From assembly GCA_024704765.1 (NCBI GenBank), contig JAKMXF010000155.1:186001-250000 (forward strand): a DNA stretch of 64,000 bases, given 5' to 3'. Position numbers and translations under genes: made by a program. The notes under the pieces are model-generated. The model was not told where the DNA came from, searched no databases, and worked only from the letters and a program-made list of their open reading frames with translations. The DNA comes from Oopsacas minuta. Lineage: Eukaryota; Porifera; Hexactinellida; Lyssacinosida; Leucopsacidae. Each line of letters begins with the position of its first letter. Within the stretch, counting starts at the first letter, position 1. Positions 46,372 through 56,648 of the stretch are shown here, one piece after another.

Positions 46372-48756
46372 CGTAAAATGGGGCGAAATTGGCCCTAAGA
46401 GGTTACTTTGTCCCATTTAGAATATTTAGTGAAATACAGCCAAATAGTTTTAAGATATTGCGGTTCAATACCTTGGATAAAAATCAAAAGTAACATTCGA
46501 CATATATCAATATAATCACTTTGATTCAGAAGGTATTGAGACCTTATGGATCATTGTTTCATTCATTTAAGTATTTAGAGTCATATGTCAACTAAGTTAT
46601 TATATTTAGAACTTCTTTGGAATTTTCGAGCAAGGGCATCATTATGCACATTGTTCAGTCAAGTTTTTCCATAGTATACCATAATAAAGTAATATTTATT
46701 CAAACAACAAACAAGTGCAACTGTTAGATTTGTATTTTATGTGTAATATTGAGAATCATCATTTTGTCCAAAATTTGCGGTGGGTTGGCCCCACATTGGA
46801 ATATGTTATCAATATAAAATGTGTATATTTATAGACCACAATTAGCAATGCCACGTAAATATAAACGAGCTTCAAAGCAGTAGGACATATAGGGACTACT
46901 CTACAGAAAATTAGACTCTGCTTTGAATTTTAATTCGTGCGAAAAAGATAACTAAGCGAAATGCAGCTAAGCCTTTTAAGGTCCCAAGAAACACCTTAAA
47001 ATATAAGCTGAAGGGGGAACATAGGTTACCATTTGGTGGACACAAAGCTTTGAGACGAAGCCGAAAATGCAATTCTACAGTATTGCATAGTAATGAGTGA
47101 TTATGGGTTTCATCTTAACACGTATGATCTGAAGTGTATTGTTAAATCCTATTTGGATAAATCTGGATGCCAGAACTTAGATTCAAACAAAACATGCCAG
47201 GAATTGAATGAACCCGTAGTTTTCTAAAACACAATAAAAATATCTCTCAGATTTTCTTCAAATATCAGCAAAACAAAAGTTTCTTTTTCTTCTGAAACGA
47301 TAACTGAATTCTTTAATCACATGTCAAAGGAACTAGATTCTATCCCACCATAAAATATATGGAACTACGATGAGACGAATTTAACTGACGACCGAGGTAC
47401 AAAGAAAGTAACATACAAAAGGGGTTGTAAATATCCACTATGGATATTAAATATATCTAAAGTATCTACGAGTTTAATGTACTGTGGAAATGCTATGGGA
47501 GAATTACTTCCCCCTTATGTGGTTTACAGGCAGAATACTTATTGAGCACCTGGACGGAGGAAGGGTCTTCTGGCACTAGATGCAATAGAAGCAAATCTGG
47601 ATGGTTTGATAGTGTTATATTCGGCGATTGGTTTTTCTAACTAACTTTACCAAAGCTCAAACGCCAGGAAGGGAAAAAGATCTTATGAGGAGATAATTTA
47701 TTATCACATATGAGCTTGGAAGTAATAAATTCCTGTAAAGAAAACCAAATAGCTTTTGTTTGTATGACACCCAACTCAACACATCCTACACAGTCATTTG
47801 ATATTGCTTTCTACAAACCTCTAAAGCTAAATTGGCGGAAAGTTCTAACAGCCTGGAAAGTGAATACATCTACATAATCCTCGGTGATGTCAAAGGATCA
47901 ATTACCCAGGCAATTAAAACGACTTCACGAATCTATAGAGGGAAAGGCAACTGAAAATATAATTTCAAGTTTTAGGAAGCCAGGAATATACCCATTAGAT
48001 AGAAGTCAGGTTCTATCTAGACTCCACCATAAAAGGGATGATCTTGAGTTTATTTTAGTTCTATTTTTTAGCAAAAGAAAGTGAGCTCCGTACAGATACA
48101 GCTAAAAAACCTAGAAGAAAAAAAGGAGATTAAATGTTAAACCTGGGATGAGTGTAACAGGGGAAAATATCGAACTCGGAGTAGAGAGAGATTGTGCTTG
48201 TGGAGATAATATCCTCACTGATATGTCTGATATGATAAAGGATCAAGAAGAGACTACTGAAAAGAACAAGGAGGTTTTGGTTTCAGATATGGAACTAGAA
48301 GAGATAACAGTGACAACCACAAAACATTTGAAGCCCAAAGTGGGCTTTCAGGTAGTTGTTCAATATGAAGGCGAACTATTTCCTGGTATAGTAGAGGGGA
48401 TAGACCTAAAAGGGGGCAGTGGTTAACGTAATGAGAAAATATGGGAAGTACTGGAAGTGGCGGGAAATAAAGATGAAATATTTTATTCGTGAAGCCAAAT
48501 AAAAATGACGATTCAAGACTCAGACTTAGTTAATTAGCAGAGGGATGTATAAGCTCCCGGAATTCGATCACCGATGGACATGATTAGAATGGAATGTGTG
48601 TTAGAACATAAAGTATGAAGTATACCCATGTTAATTTCATTCCTCATACCTTAGTATAACTTAGTATTTTTATCGTCTTTATATGAATATGAAATGTTCA
48701 TATTCCAACGAGTTGAACATAGCAGGACAATTTCACCCCAAAATAAGTTTGGCCTT
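46372..48756 (+). mobile_element. Pogo-like (CENP-B/DDE_1) transposon remnant
   Basis: The left end region TAAAATGGGGCGAAATTGGC and the right end region (inward) TTATTTTGGGGTGAAATTGT form an imperfect inverted repeat around GGGGYGAAATTG. The decayed plus-strand transposase lies between them. Exact termini and TA duplication were not fixed. Confidence 0.6.
46848..48537 (+). pseudogene. Pogo-like DDE transposase, heavily decayed
   Basis: The start MPRKYKRASK is at 46848. A psq-type helix-turn-helix is seen as FKVPRNTLKYKLKGEHRLPFGGHKALRR near 46975-47065. The DDE core begins with IWNYDETNLTDDRGTKKV near 47370, the first catalytic D. After LLPPYVVYR, it reads NLLSHMSLEVINSCKENQIAFVCMTPNSTHPTQSFDIAFYKPLK near 47698-47830; this holds the second catalytic region (the usual GDNLSSH is degraded) and the P-NSTH motif. 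Downstream are AFRKPGIYPLDR-like text and a C-terminal segment VGFQVVVQYEGELFPGIVEG (near 48340-48405). Many stops and shifts. Confidence 0.75.
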
Positions 48757-48791
48757 GGCCCGACATATATTCTAGATAAACCAGTTAGTAG

Positions 48792-49472
48792 CAGTGCCGG
48801 ATCCAGGGGGGGGATAGGGGGGATATATCCCCCCACCAGACTTTTGGCCTCCTAGTCTTTCGAATTCATTCTGATTATTATTTTTATTTTTCATACAATA
48901 TTTCAATCATGTCTTTGATTTATAGCATTTTTGCAATTATTTGTCGCTACTCAACTTCTCTCGGTTGTGAAATTAGTATAATGTACATATATATATAGCG
49001 CTAGGTTTGGTAATTGCCTTCACCTTTTTGAAAAACAGGCTCAGATCATCAATGTTGGACGAACGACTAAACGGATAGCTTTGATGTATATTCATAAGGA
49101 TATAGAAATTGATATATCTAACGTAATCAATCGATTTGCACTTGCAAAAAGCGCAAAATAGATTTTGTAATATAGTATCGTAATTTAGATTTTAGATTTT
49201 TTATATTCTATTCTGAATGAATAATTTAACACATATTCTATATACGTGCATACGTTATTAGATGATATAGATTAAATGTAGTAATCTAAACTGGATACAA
49301 GTGGAATATAGGAAAGACCTTCAATCAGTGAGAATAGAATAAAATACACATGAAATTGCAGTTAGTTGGGTGGCAGGGCTTCGCCCCTGGACCCCACTGG
49401 GGGGCTTACAGCGCCCCAGACCCCCAGCTGGGTTGATATCCCCCCCACCAGAGATTCCTGGATCTGCCACTG
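48792..49472. mobile_element. 681-bp miniature hAT element with perfect 8-bp target duplication
   Basis: The left end is CAGTGCCGGATCCAGG and the right end, inward, is CAGTGGCAGATCCAGG; a G/C-rich stretch with GGTGGGGGGATAT follows inside each end. GTTAGTAG flanks both sides exactly (48784..48791 and 49473..49480). No transposase is encoded. The end sequence is close to that of the hAT at 31169..34447 (CAGTGGCGGATCTAG), which suggests a related autonomous source. Confidence 0.9.
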
Positions 49473-49753
49473 GTTAGTAGTACACAAAAGCTTAGCTAAT
49501 GTATTACCGAAACATGTTACAATCCAACAAGAAAAAAATAATCTAAAAATACAATATTCAAAGGTATTGTTTAACCAGATACATTGATAAACTTGGAATA
49601 ATGGGTCGAAGTACCCCCATTGTACCATATATTGATTAGTGATTACACAAATATATTTACATTTTGGATAACCATTATATCATAAGTAGAAAAGTATTTA
49701 AGAATAACCTTACTAAATTTGGAGGGTGACAAATATACATAAATATACATATA

Positions 49754-51095
49754 TAGTCTGTAACATAAAAATTGAGAAAATTGAATATTACTATCCTACC
49801 ACATTAACTCTCAGTGTTTAGTAATAAGCTGGATTCCACCTACTCAAATCACTTGACTTGATATATTTTTACTTATTAATGACCTTTGTTAGATTCTTTG
49901 GGCATTTTTTCACTAGGGTAGGAGTCGGAAATTTTTGTAAGACGTAATATTTTCAACTTTTCGTCCGGATAATTTGTTTTAATATTTACTGATAATGATG
50001 CAAACTGTCAGATCTAACTATGAATGAAAAACAGAAAAGAGAGGCAATTGATGTTCTAATAAAACGTGGTGAGCTTTCTATGAAGGATATTTCCAAATCT
50101 TTGGGTATAAGTTTGGCGACAGTCTATAAAGTAAAATCTAGAGATTCAAATATTGTTGGTTTGGGGCGCAAGAGAGGATCTGGAAGGCCACCTACTATGA
50201 GATTCTCGATTCTAAGAAGTCTGGCCCAACAAATTAGACGTAGGCCATATTTGTCTACAAGGTCTTTAGCCCATCTTATTCCTGGCAGGCCATCTCACGA
50301 AACCATTTGGTGTGCCTTAAAAACGGTTGATTACACTAAGAAATAGCCATCTAATCCACCCTTAGTAAGTGAAAAAGACAGAATCTTTCGAGTAAAATGG
50401 GCCAGAAAGCACATGTATCCTAAGAAATCATGGGCGCAAACTGTTTTGCCGATGAGATGTCTATATGGCTCGGTAGAGGAAAGATAAAAATGTGGACAAA
50501 ATCTTGGAAAACACGTGTGGTTCCAACAACGAAACATGTCCCAAAATTAATGTATGGGCTGCATTTAGCTCAATGGGAACATTTCCACTCCGTATCTTCA
50601 CTGGCAATATGGATGCTAAGATGTTCATACGCATTTTAGAAGGCCATTTGCTAACCCAGGCTGAAATATTTCATCAGGACCAATGGTGCCTGGTAATAGA
50701 TAATGATCCCAAACACATTCCTAAAGTTGCTAAGGCATTTCTAATAAAAAATATCCCTAAACAACTACCATGGCCATCCCAAAGTCCAGATTTAAAACCC
50801 TACTGAAATTTGTTTGCTTGGGAAAACGAGAAATTTTGAAACGAGGTCGCAGGACAATATTGAACTCAAGAGAGAGCTAGAATTATTGTGGGCAGACATA
50901 AGTCCTGATTTTCTTCAGCCCTACTGTGATTCACTACCACGACGTTGTAAAATGGTCATAGAATCGAATGGATTTCCAATTAAATATTGATTAGTATTGT
51001 ATTATTAGTGCACTGTGCTATTGATAACTTGATTAAGCGAATATTATTGAAGCAACAGAAATAGGAGCAATTCTCAATATTTATGTTACAGACTG
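49754..51095 (+). mobile_element. Tc1-like element D
   Basis: The left end is TAGTCTGTAACATAAAAATT and the right end, inward, is CAGTCTGTAACATAAATATT, with TA on both sides (49752..49753 and 51096..51097). Length is 1342 bp. The end sequence is unrelated to the CAGGGTGT group, so this is a separate Tc1 lineage. The integrase-type transposon begins only 8 bp beyond its right end. Confidence 0.85.
50020..50990 (+). pseudogene. Tc1-like transposase D, several frame changes
   Basis: The ATG at 50020 opens MNEKQKREAIDVLIKRGELS with the helix-turn-helix MKDISKSLGISLATVYKVK and a GRPPT hook. The frame is open to a stop near 50346. It then continues through SEKDRIFRVKWARKHM and KINVWAAFSSMGTFPLRIFTGNMDA. 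The second catalytic D is in VIDNDPKHIPKVA, and PWPSQSPDLKP leads to the region of the glutamate. There a stop replaces the expected residue (PTEI-type reading in the next frame). The end, GFPIKY, is at 50990. Inactive but recent enough to read nearly end to end. Confidence 0.8.
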
Positions 51096-51108
51096 TATAT
51101 ATATGTTA

Positions 51109-51300
51109 TGGGCAATATGAGAAATTGGGCATTATGCATAATGCCCAGGCAATATGCATAATGCTACTTTTTTAGTCAATATGCATAATGTCCAGGCAAT
51201 ATGCATAATGCTACTTTTTTAGTCAATATGCATAATGTCCAGGCAATATGAATAATGCTACTTTTTTAGTCAATATGCATAATGCTACTCTCATTGGAAA
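51109..51300 (+). repeat. Left subterminal 47-bp tandem subrepeats
   Basis: Three tandem copies of a 47-bp unit, with only single-base differences, run from about 51130 to 51273, followed by a partial unit. Each unit contains two ATGCATAATG palindrome-like cores. Such arrays in DNA transposons are usually transposase binding sites; that role is inferred here. Confidence 0.8.
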
Positions 51301-51468
51301 ATATACGAAATACAATTATCCATACGCAATATACAATTTTCTTATCTTGTTATCAGTAATTTTTATATAACAATATGTTTTGGCTAATTATTCTTCTATA
51401 AATACTCAGCTACTTGGCTTACATTTCTTCTTTGCTAATAGTACTATGAGGTCTCTATTTTCACAACT

Positions 51469-53538
51469 CTACTTATTACTGCAGCTTTGGTTGTTGTGAC
51501 ACCTACTGTGACATAGTCGATTTGAACGATAACACTTGCACGTAGTACGAAGACATGTCTTCTTACAAGAGCAATGAAACATCCCTTGACCTGTCCCAAC
51601 TGATTCATTGCGTGCTACTTGTCGCAAAGAAATCTCTTTTCCTGTTTGGACATCATTTATCTCCAAGAATTTATCCAGGCATGGAGTAAATTGATTTCTG
51701 GTGTAATGCGAATTCAATTGGCCGTATTTTGTACCTAGCTTGTAGGTACCATTATGCTCAACTGCCACAACAACTGCTTTAATGTTTCGAAAGTCACCTT
51801 TACCTCGATCTACGTCGGGTAAAGGGACCATTACTGTATCCCCAATATTTGCTTGTTTGAATCGTTTTCTAGATTGCTTGAACATTTTATCATCCTGCAC
51901 TCCTTGTATTCTTTTCGCTCCTTTTCGCTGCTGCGTAATTTGATTCGCTTGATGACATAGTCTGCATAATACAGCTGAACCAAATCCTTCTTCTTCACTT
52001 CCATTGTTTACAGAACATGGTGGTATAGCATGGCAAAAAAGCCCACAAGACATACAAGTGTGCGCTCCACTGGATATTTGTTGACATGATACACAATTAT
52101 AGTTTGTTATTTCAGATTGTTGAGTGATTGATGCCGTGTCTGGGGCTATATCGTCTTGTCCTAACATCTGTTGCTTCGAATATTCTTCTTCTGAATTCAA
52201 AATTTCTTCTAATTGCTCTTCAGTATCTAGAATAGAAGCTGCATCGATTGTGAGGTTGGTTGAAACTACTCCTAGTTGTGGTCTTATCCCAAAAACAGCT
52301 TCATAAGGAGTCCTTCCAATTCCTAAGATAGTCCAAGTATAAATGCATACATACTATTTTATTGTACATTTTTGTTATAATTATTTATCTTAAATATAGA
52401 ATAATACCTGTATGTAGTCTTGTGTTAATTTTCCATTGGACGAATCTAAGTCCTTCTGACCATTTGGTTGAATTTTCGTCACGCATCCAGCAAGCAAGTA
52501 TTTCTTCGACGCTCCGATTTGCCCTCTCGACTGAGCCTTGTGACTGGGAGTGTCGAGGTTTTCCGTGGACTAATCGACACTCAGGCCAGAGATTTATTAC
52601 TTCCTTCACAATCTTAAAAATGTAGCCAAAAGGTGTGAAAATAAGATTAATCAAATGATAAATCTATGTATAGGCTGATAATATTCATTCTACACAATTT
52701 AACATACCTGATTCGCAAACTCACGGCCATTATCAGACTGTAGAATATGAGGTGCCCCTTTATCACAAAAAATATCAATCAGATGATAAGCTACCCCTTC
52801 TGCACGTTTCGATTCTAGCGCTTTTAATGTTACAAACTTAGTAAGATGATCTTGATATGTCATAATGTATTTGTACTTGCCGTCTGGTTGGCTTTGCATA
52901 TCAATAAGGTCAACCTTGATAGAAATAAGTGAATACAAACTGGAAATATTTCTCCGATTTACATGTCCAGTTCATTATACTTGTAGAAAACAATGCTTCA
53001 CTAGTCGGATTTTTGCAGCTACAATGCGAAATTTGTATAGATAAACAATATACCTCACCTGGCATCTCGAATTGAGCTGATTGCTAATGATTGGCTTGAC
53101 GACAAGAGATTTTCTGACTTTACTTTTCTTGAGCTGGCATTTTTCGCAAAGTTGCAAATAGGTACAAATATGTTCTCTCGTAATGTTTGCATAATCTTCT
53201 GACAATTTATGTTCCATGAGTATTTTACCACTATGTCCAGTTGACAGGTGAGCTGCATGTATAATATCAAATAATTCCTCAAAGAAAACGAATTGTTGCT
53301 GCGATGCTTGTTTCTTAAGCTTTTTGATTATGATACCATCAACTTGAATTTCCAAAATTTCGAATTTTTTCACTAGTCTATAATCCTTTGGATTTTTTTG
53401 AATACTTTTATCTTCATCCAGGCTTTGTATTCGCTCTATTGTTGCTTGATAATCATCTTTGGTGAAAAATGACATGTTCCCTGCTTTATTCTTCACAGCT
53501 TCAGCTATTTTATTCATAAATATTTCCCGAGTATTCAT
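51469..53538 (-). CDS. KRBA2-like integrase/transposase, four exons
   Basis: Predicted exons on the minus strand: 53538..53059, 52914..52708, 52612..52408 and 52322..51469. All three introns are short (85-144 bp), start with GT and end with AG, and splicing keeps one frame for about 581 residues. N-terminal part: an H2C2-type zinc-binding region (HAAHLSTGHSGK, then CTYLQLCEKCQLKK). Catalytic core: VDLIDMQSQPDGKYK (first D), LQSDNGREFANQ (second D), and HSQSQGSVERANRSVEEIL (glutamate). Then GIGRTPYEAVFGIRP, two cysteine-rich patches (CVSCQQISSGAHTCMSCGLFC), a basic linker and DTVMVPLPDVDRGKGD. The C-terminus has a CXC-like motif (CSCKKTCLRTTCKCYRSNRLC). The family is known as KRAB-A domain-containing 2-like in animal annotations. 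Start codon uncertain; MNTREIFMNKIAEAV at 53538 is the first good methionine. It may still be functional. Confidence 0.8.
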
Positions 53539-53814
53539 TTGGTAATTGGGCTATATTCTGGAAAGTATGTTTATTCAGTGTTCAAGTATGCAATACAAAG
53601 TACTAGCAAGACACATGGCCAAATATAAAGGGTCCAAGGGAGACCACATAAAGTTGACGTACTAGGTTCAGAAGGACCACTTACGAGGTAGATTGTCCGA
53701 CCAGAATGCATATAGCGGAATCTAGCATGATAGAATATCCTATATCTACGATCAGTTTTCATGAATTGAATTAATTAAAAGTCGCATAATTATTACGAGG
53801 CACTCTAAAACTAG

Positions 53815-54031
53815 CATTATGCATATTCCCTGGATATTATGCACATCGTTCAATATGAGTAGCATTATGCATATTGTCCAATATGAGTAACATTATGCAT
53901 ATTGTCCAATATGAGTAACATTATGCATATTGACTAAAAAAGTAGCATTATGCATATTGCCTGGACATTATGCATATTGACTAAAAAAGTAGCATTATGC
54001 ATAATGCCCAATTTCTCATATTGCCCATAAC
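53815..54031 (-). repeat. Right subterminal subrepeats of the integrase transposon
   Basis: Inverted counterpart of the left array: AGCATTATGCATATTG recurs about five times, alternating with GACTAAAAAAGT or GTCCAATATGAGT spacers. The inner copies differ from the left array by replacing the poly-A spacer. Confidence 0.8.
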
Positions 54032-54732
54032 ATATATATATATACGTAAATATATATAGATTAATGACGTTTTAATAAAATTTCGAGGTATTTCAGTATT
54101 TCTTGATAGCAGAGGCCCTAAGTGCCGAGATTATTATTCAAAAGCGACATAGCGTCTCCAGTGTCACCACAGTAGGCCATTGAATGTAATTTGGATGGAC
54201 CATGGATAATAAAATCTTAAAATTTTAACTATTCTGTAAATTTGAGACGCGTTGTGCCGAAATATTCTGTCACCTTCCAATTTCACCATAAAATTGATTA
54301 GTTTAATACTTAATCTAACCTGATTAACTAAGCTGTCGCGCCGCGAGCAAGCGAAGCGCGCTAGTTTTTGATTATTCTGTATTTGGGTAATAGTCTCGTC
54401 CAAAAATTCAAGGAAATATATGTGGAAGGCAGATTTATGTAAGGTTGTTCTTGGACGACTAGAGATGTTAGTATTTCTTGAACACGAGAGAAAAAACTTA
54501 TTAGCCTACGAAATATATATTCTATATAAATTGGAAATAGAAGTACTGATGTTAAAATCAACAGAGAAGATATTTTACAGTAGGAACCGCTTAATAGTGA
54601 CACGTAGGGAGTAATGTTTTGTCGTGATTAACAGGAAGTCCAGTTTAGCTGATGTGATTATTTACTTCATAACCGTGAAAAACCGAGTCCCGATTGAGCG
54701 TGAACCTGGTTATCCGAGTTAGGCATATACCA
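54032..54732. other. No recognisable gene
   Basis: AT-rich. A GC-rich patch GTCGCGCCGCGAGCAAGCGAAGCGCGC lies at about 54334..54361, and a similar phrase in the opposite orientation occurs near 63597..63622. Confidence 0.4.
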
Positions 54733-55765
54733 GGGGCCTTATTAACTAAAATCCTAAGAATTATTCTTAACCTAATTCTAAGTGTATTTCTAACAATAAT
54801 TCCAAGAATTCATGAATTATTCTTAATTTTGGTTAAGAATTCTTAACTTGGCTATACTTAACGGATTCTAAGAATAGTTCTTAGAATTAAATTCTAAGAA
54901 AAATTCTTAGAATTGGGTAATTCTACTTGATTGATTCTTGCTATTGATTAATAAAATTTATGCCAATTCATTCGACTTCAATCGCTTTTTGAGAAGATAT
55001 GCACATAGTAGAAAATATAATCCTTATGCCTGTATACTTGCTTTATCATGAATGAGATCCACGAGTGACATAATCTCCTCCTGAGTCAAATTCTTGAACG
55101 AGTTTTCGATTTTTCAGTGGTCATAATGCGAGCGATTGGTAAGATATTATCATAATTAATTAACATTTTATTATTATTTATACTTATCACTAAAGATGAT
55201 AATATACGTAAATGGATAAAATTGCATAGATTGCGTATATTTTTGCAGGAGGTCACTCAAATGACATTGACTTTATTTACCTTAGTTTAGATACAAAACT
55301 ATTATGTTTCAAAATATATGAGATATAATTTAATTACATAAATACATTTTTTGATGTCATAATACAATTCAGAGTGACGTCAAGAAATTGTATCTAAATA
55401 TAGTTGGTATGTAATTCGACTATAGTTCTATGCTGCGGGTATTACGACATGTGGATATGATAATCAAATATATTGTCTTAAGCGATAAACAATCTTCTTT
55501 GTAAATAAATGCGTATTGATTATCATTTCATAGAAAAGTAGAATAAATTATAAGCTAAGTGTCCTCTTTACCTCACTAAATATTTTTTTCTTAGAATTTT
55601 TCGAATTCTTAGAATTATTCTAAGAATTGAGTCGTATTCTAAGAATTTGACTTAAGAATTTTAGTTAATACCACTTTTATAAATTCTAAGAATAAGACTT
55701 AAGTTTTGGGAAATTCTAAGAATTATTCTAAGAATTTGACTAAGAATTTTAATTAATAAGGCCCC
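54733..55765. mobile_element. Miniature element with GGGGCCTTATTAA ends and dense internal palindromes
   Basis: The left end is GGGGCCTTATTAACTAAAAT and the right end, inward, is GGGGCCTTATTAATTAAAAT, so 19 of 20 bases agree. About 150-200 bp inside each end are packed with ATTCTTAG/CTAAGAAT blocks, many forming the palindrome AATTCTAAGAATT. The middle (about 54940..55560) is plain AT-rich DNA. No transposase and no clear target duplication. Superfamily not assigned. Confidence 0.75.
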
Positions 55766-56648
55766 AGATCCACAAATTTTTGAACCGGTGCACCAATTAC
55801 CTGACTTAGTATCCAAATGCATTACATACTCACTGAAATTCTGAATGTATCATAATTATAACCATATTGAGTAATATGTTAATACATATATATTTATATT
55901 CAATTTTGCAATCCTGAGCATTCATTAGTTTAGTACTAATTAGTTATCAAAGCTGAAAGCCTATTCAAATATTTGGTAAACCAGAAACATTCGCCATTCA
56001 TTCAGAATATAAATGTAGGCAATTGGGGCATCCACGATACACCGGATTCTGGATCCAAATCCAGATCCGGTGCATCTCTATTCAGAGCGCCGATAAAGCG
56101 GGTTACACTGTATCATAAATTTCGGCAAAAAATATCTCAAATTGATATACAATAGAATGCGGTGTATCGCAGTGAGGCATATCTTGGCACCACATATCGG
56201 CATAAACTTTGAAATCTGACTTCATATAAGAAACTCCTATTAGGTTACACATTAGTATTGAGAATTATATGTGAAATTGACAAATCAACAGACAAATATC
56301 AAAAGTGACTTGTATTCCACCACATAAATTCAGTAGCAAATCTAATTCGAAAGGAATAAGCAATTTTCAGAATATAAAAGCATATATGAAGACCTTTGGC
56401 AAAATTTATGAATTTCGGAAAATCCTTATAAATAACATTTGGTCCCACCAATTTAGGAACACAGACTATAAGGATATAATATCCATGTAGAGTTACCCTA
56501 CCCAAAGAAGAAATAGAAAAACAGTAAATTATATTCCATTGACTGAGAAATATACTAATAGCATAATACTAAAGATTGAGGGCATCTCTATTTGCCAATT
56601 AGGCTCAAATATCACAAGCACTGTGACTACAAATATAGTAGTATCACC
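55766..56648. other. 3' flank of the PP6 regulatory subunit gene; no other gene
   Basis: AT-rich; a small palindrome CCGGATTCTGGATCCAAATCCAG lies near 56042. No coding motif seen. Confidence 0.4.

Larger units (their letters stand above)
51104..54031 (-). mobile_element. Integrase-type (KRBA2-like, Ginger-like) DNA transposon, apparently complete
   Basis: The left end TGTTATGGGCAATATGAGAA and the right end are exact inverted repeats over at least 40 bp, and TATA flanks both sides. About 200 bp at each end consist of a 47-bp subrepeat with TATGCATAATG, CCAGGCAATATGCATAATGC and TACTTTTTTAGTCAA, three or more copies per end. The interior holds a four-exon gene whose reading frame is uninterrupted. 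A DDE integrase inside inverted repeats, with no LTR, reverse transcriptase or gag, indicates cut-and-paste movement like Ginger elements. Length is about 2.9 kb. Confidence 0.85.

Noticed and set aside
51109-51300. CRISPR-like array
   Set aside because: The units are contiguous 47-bp tandem repeats without unique spacers, lie at transposon ends, and the DNA is eukaryotic.
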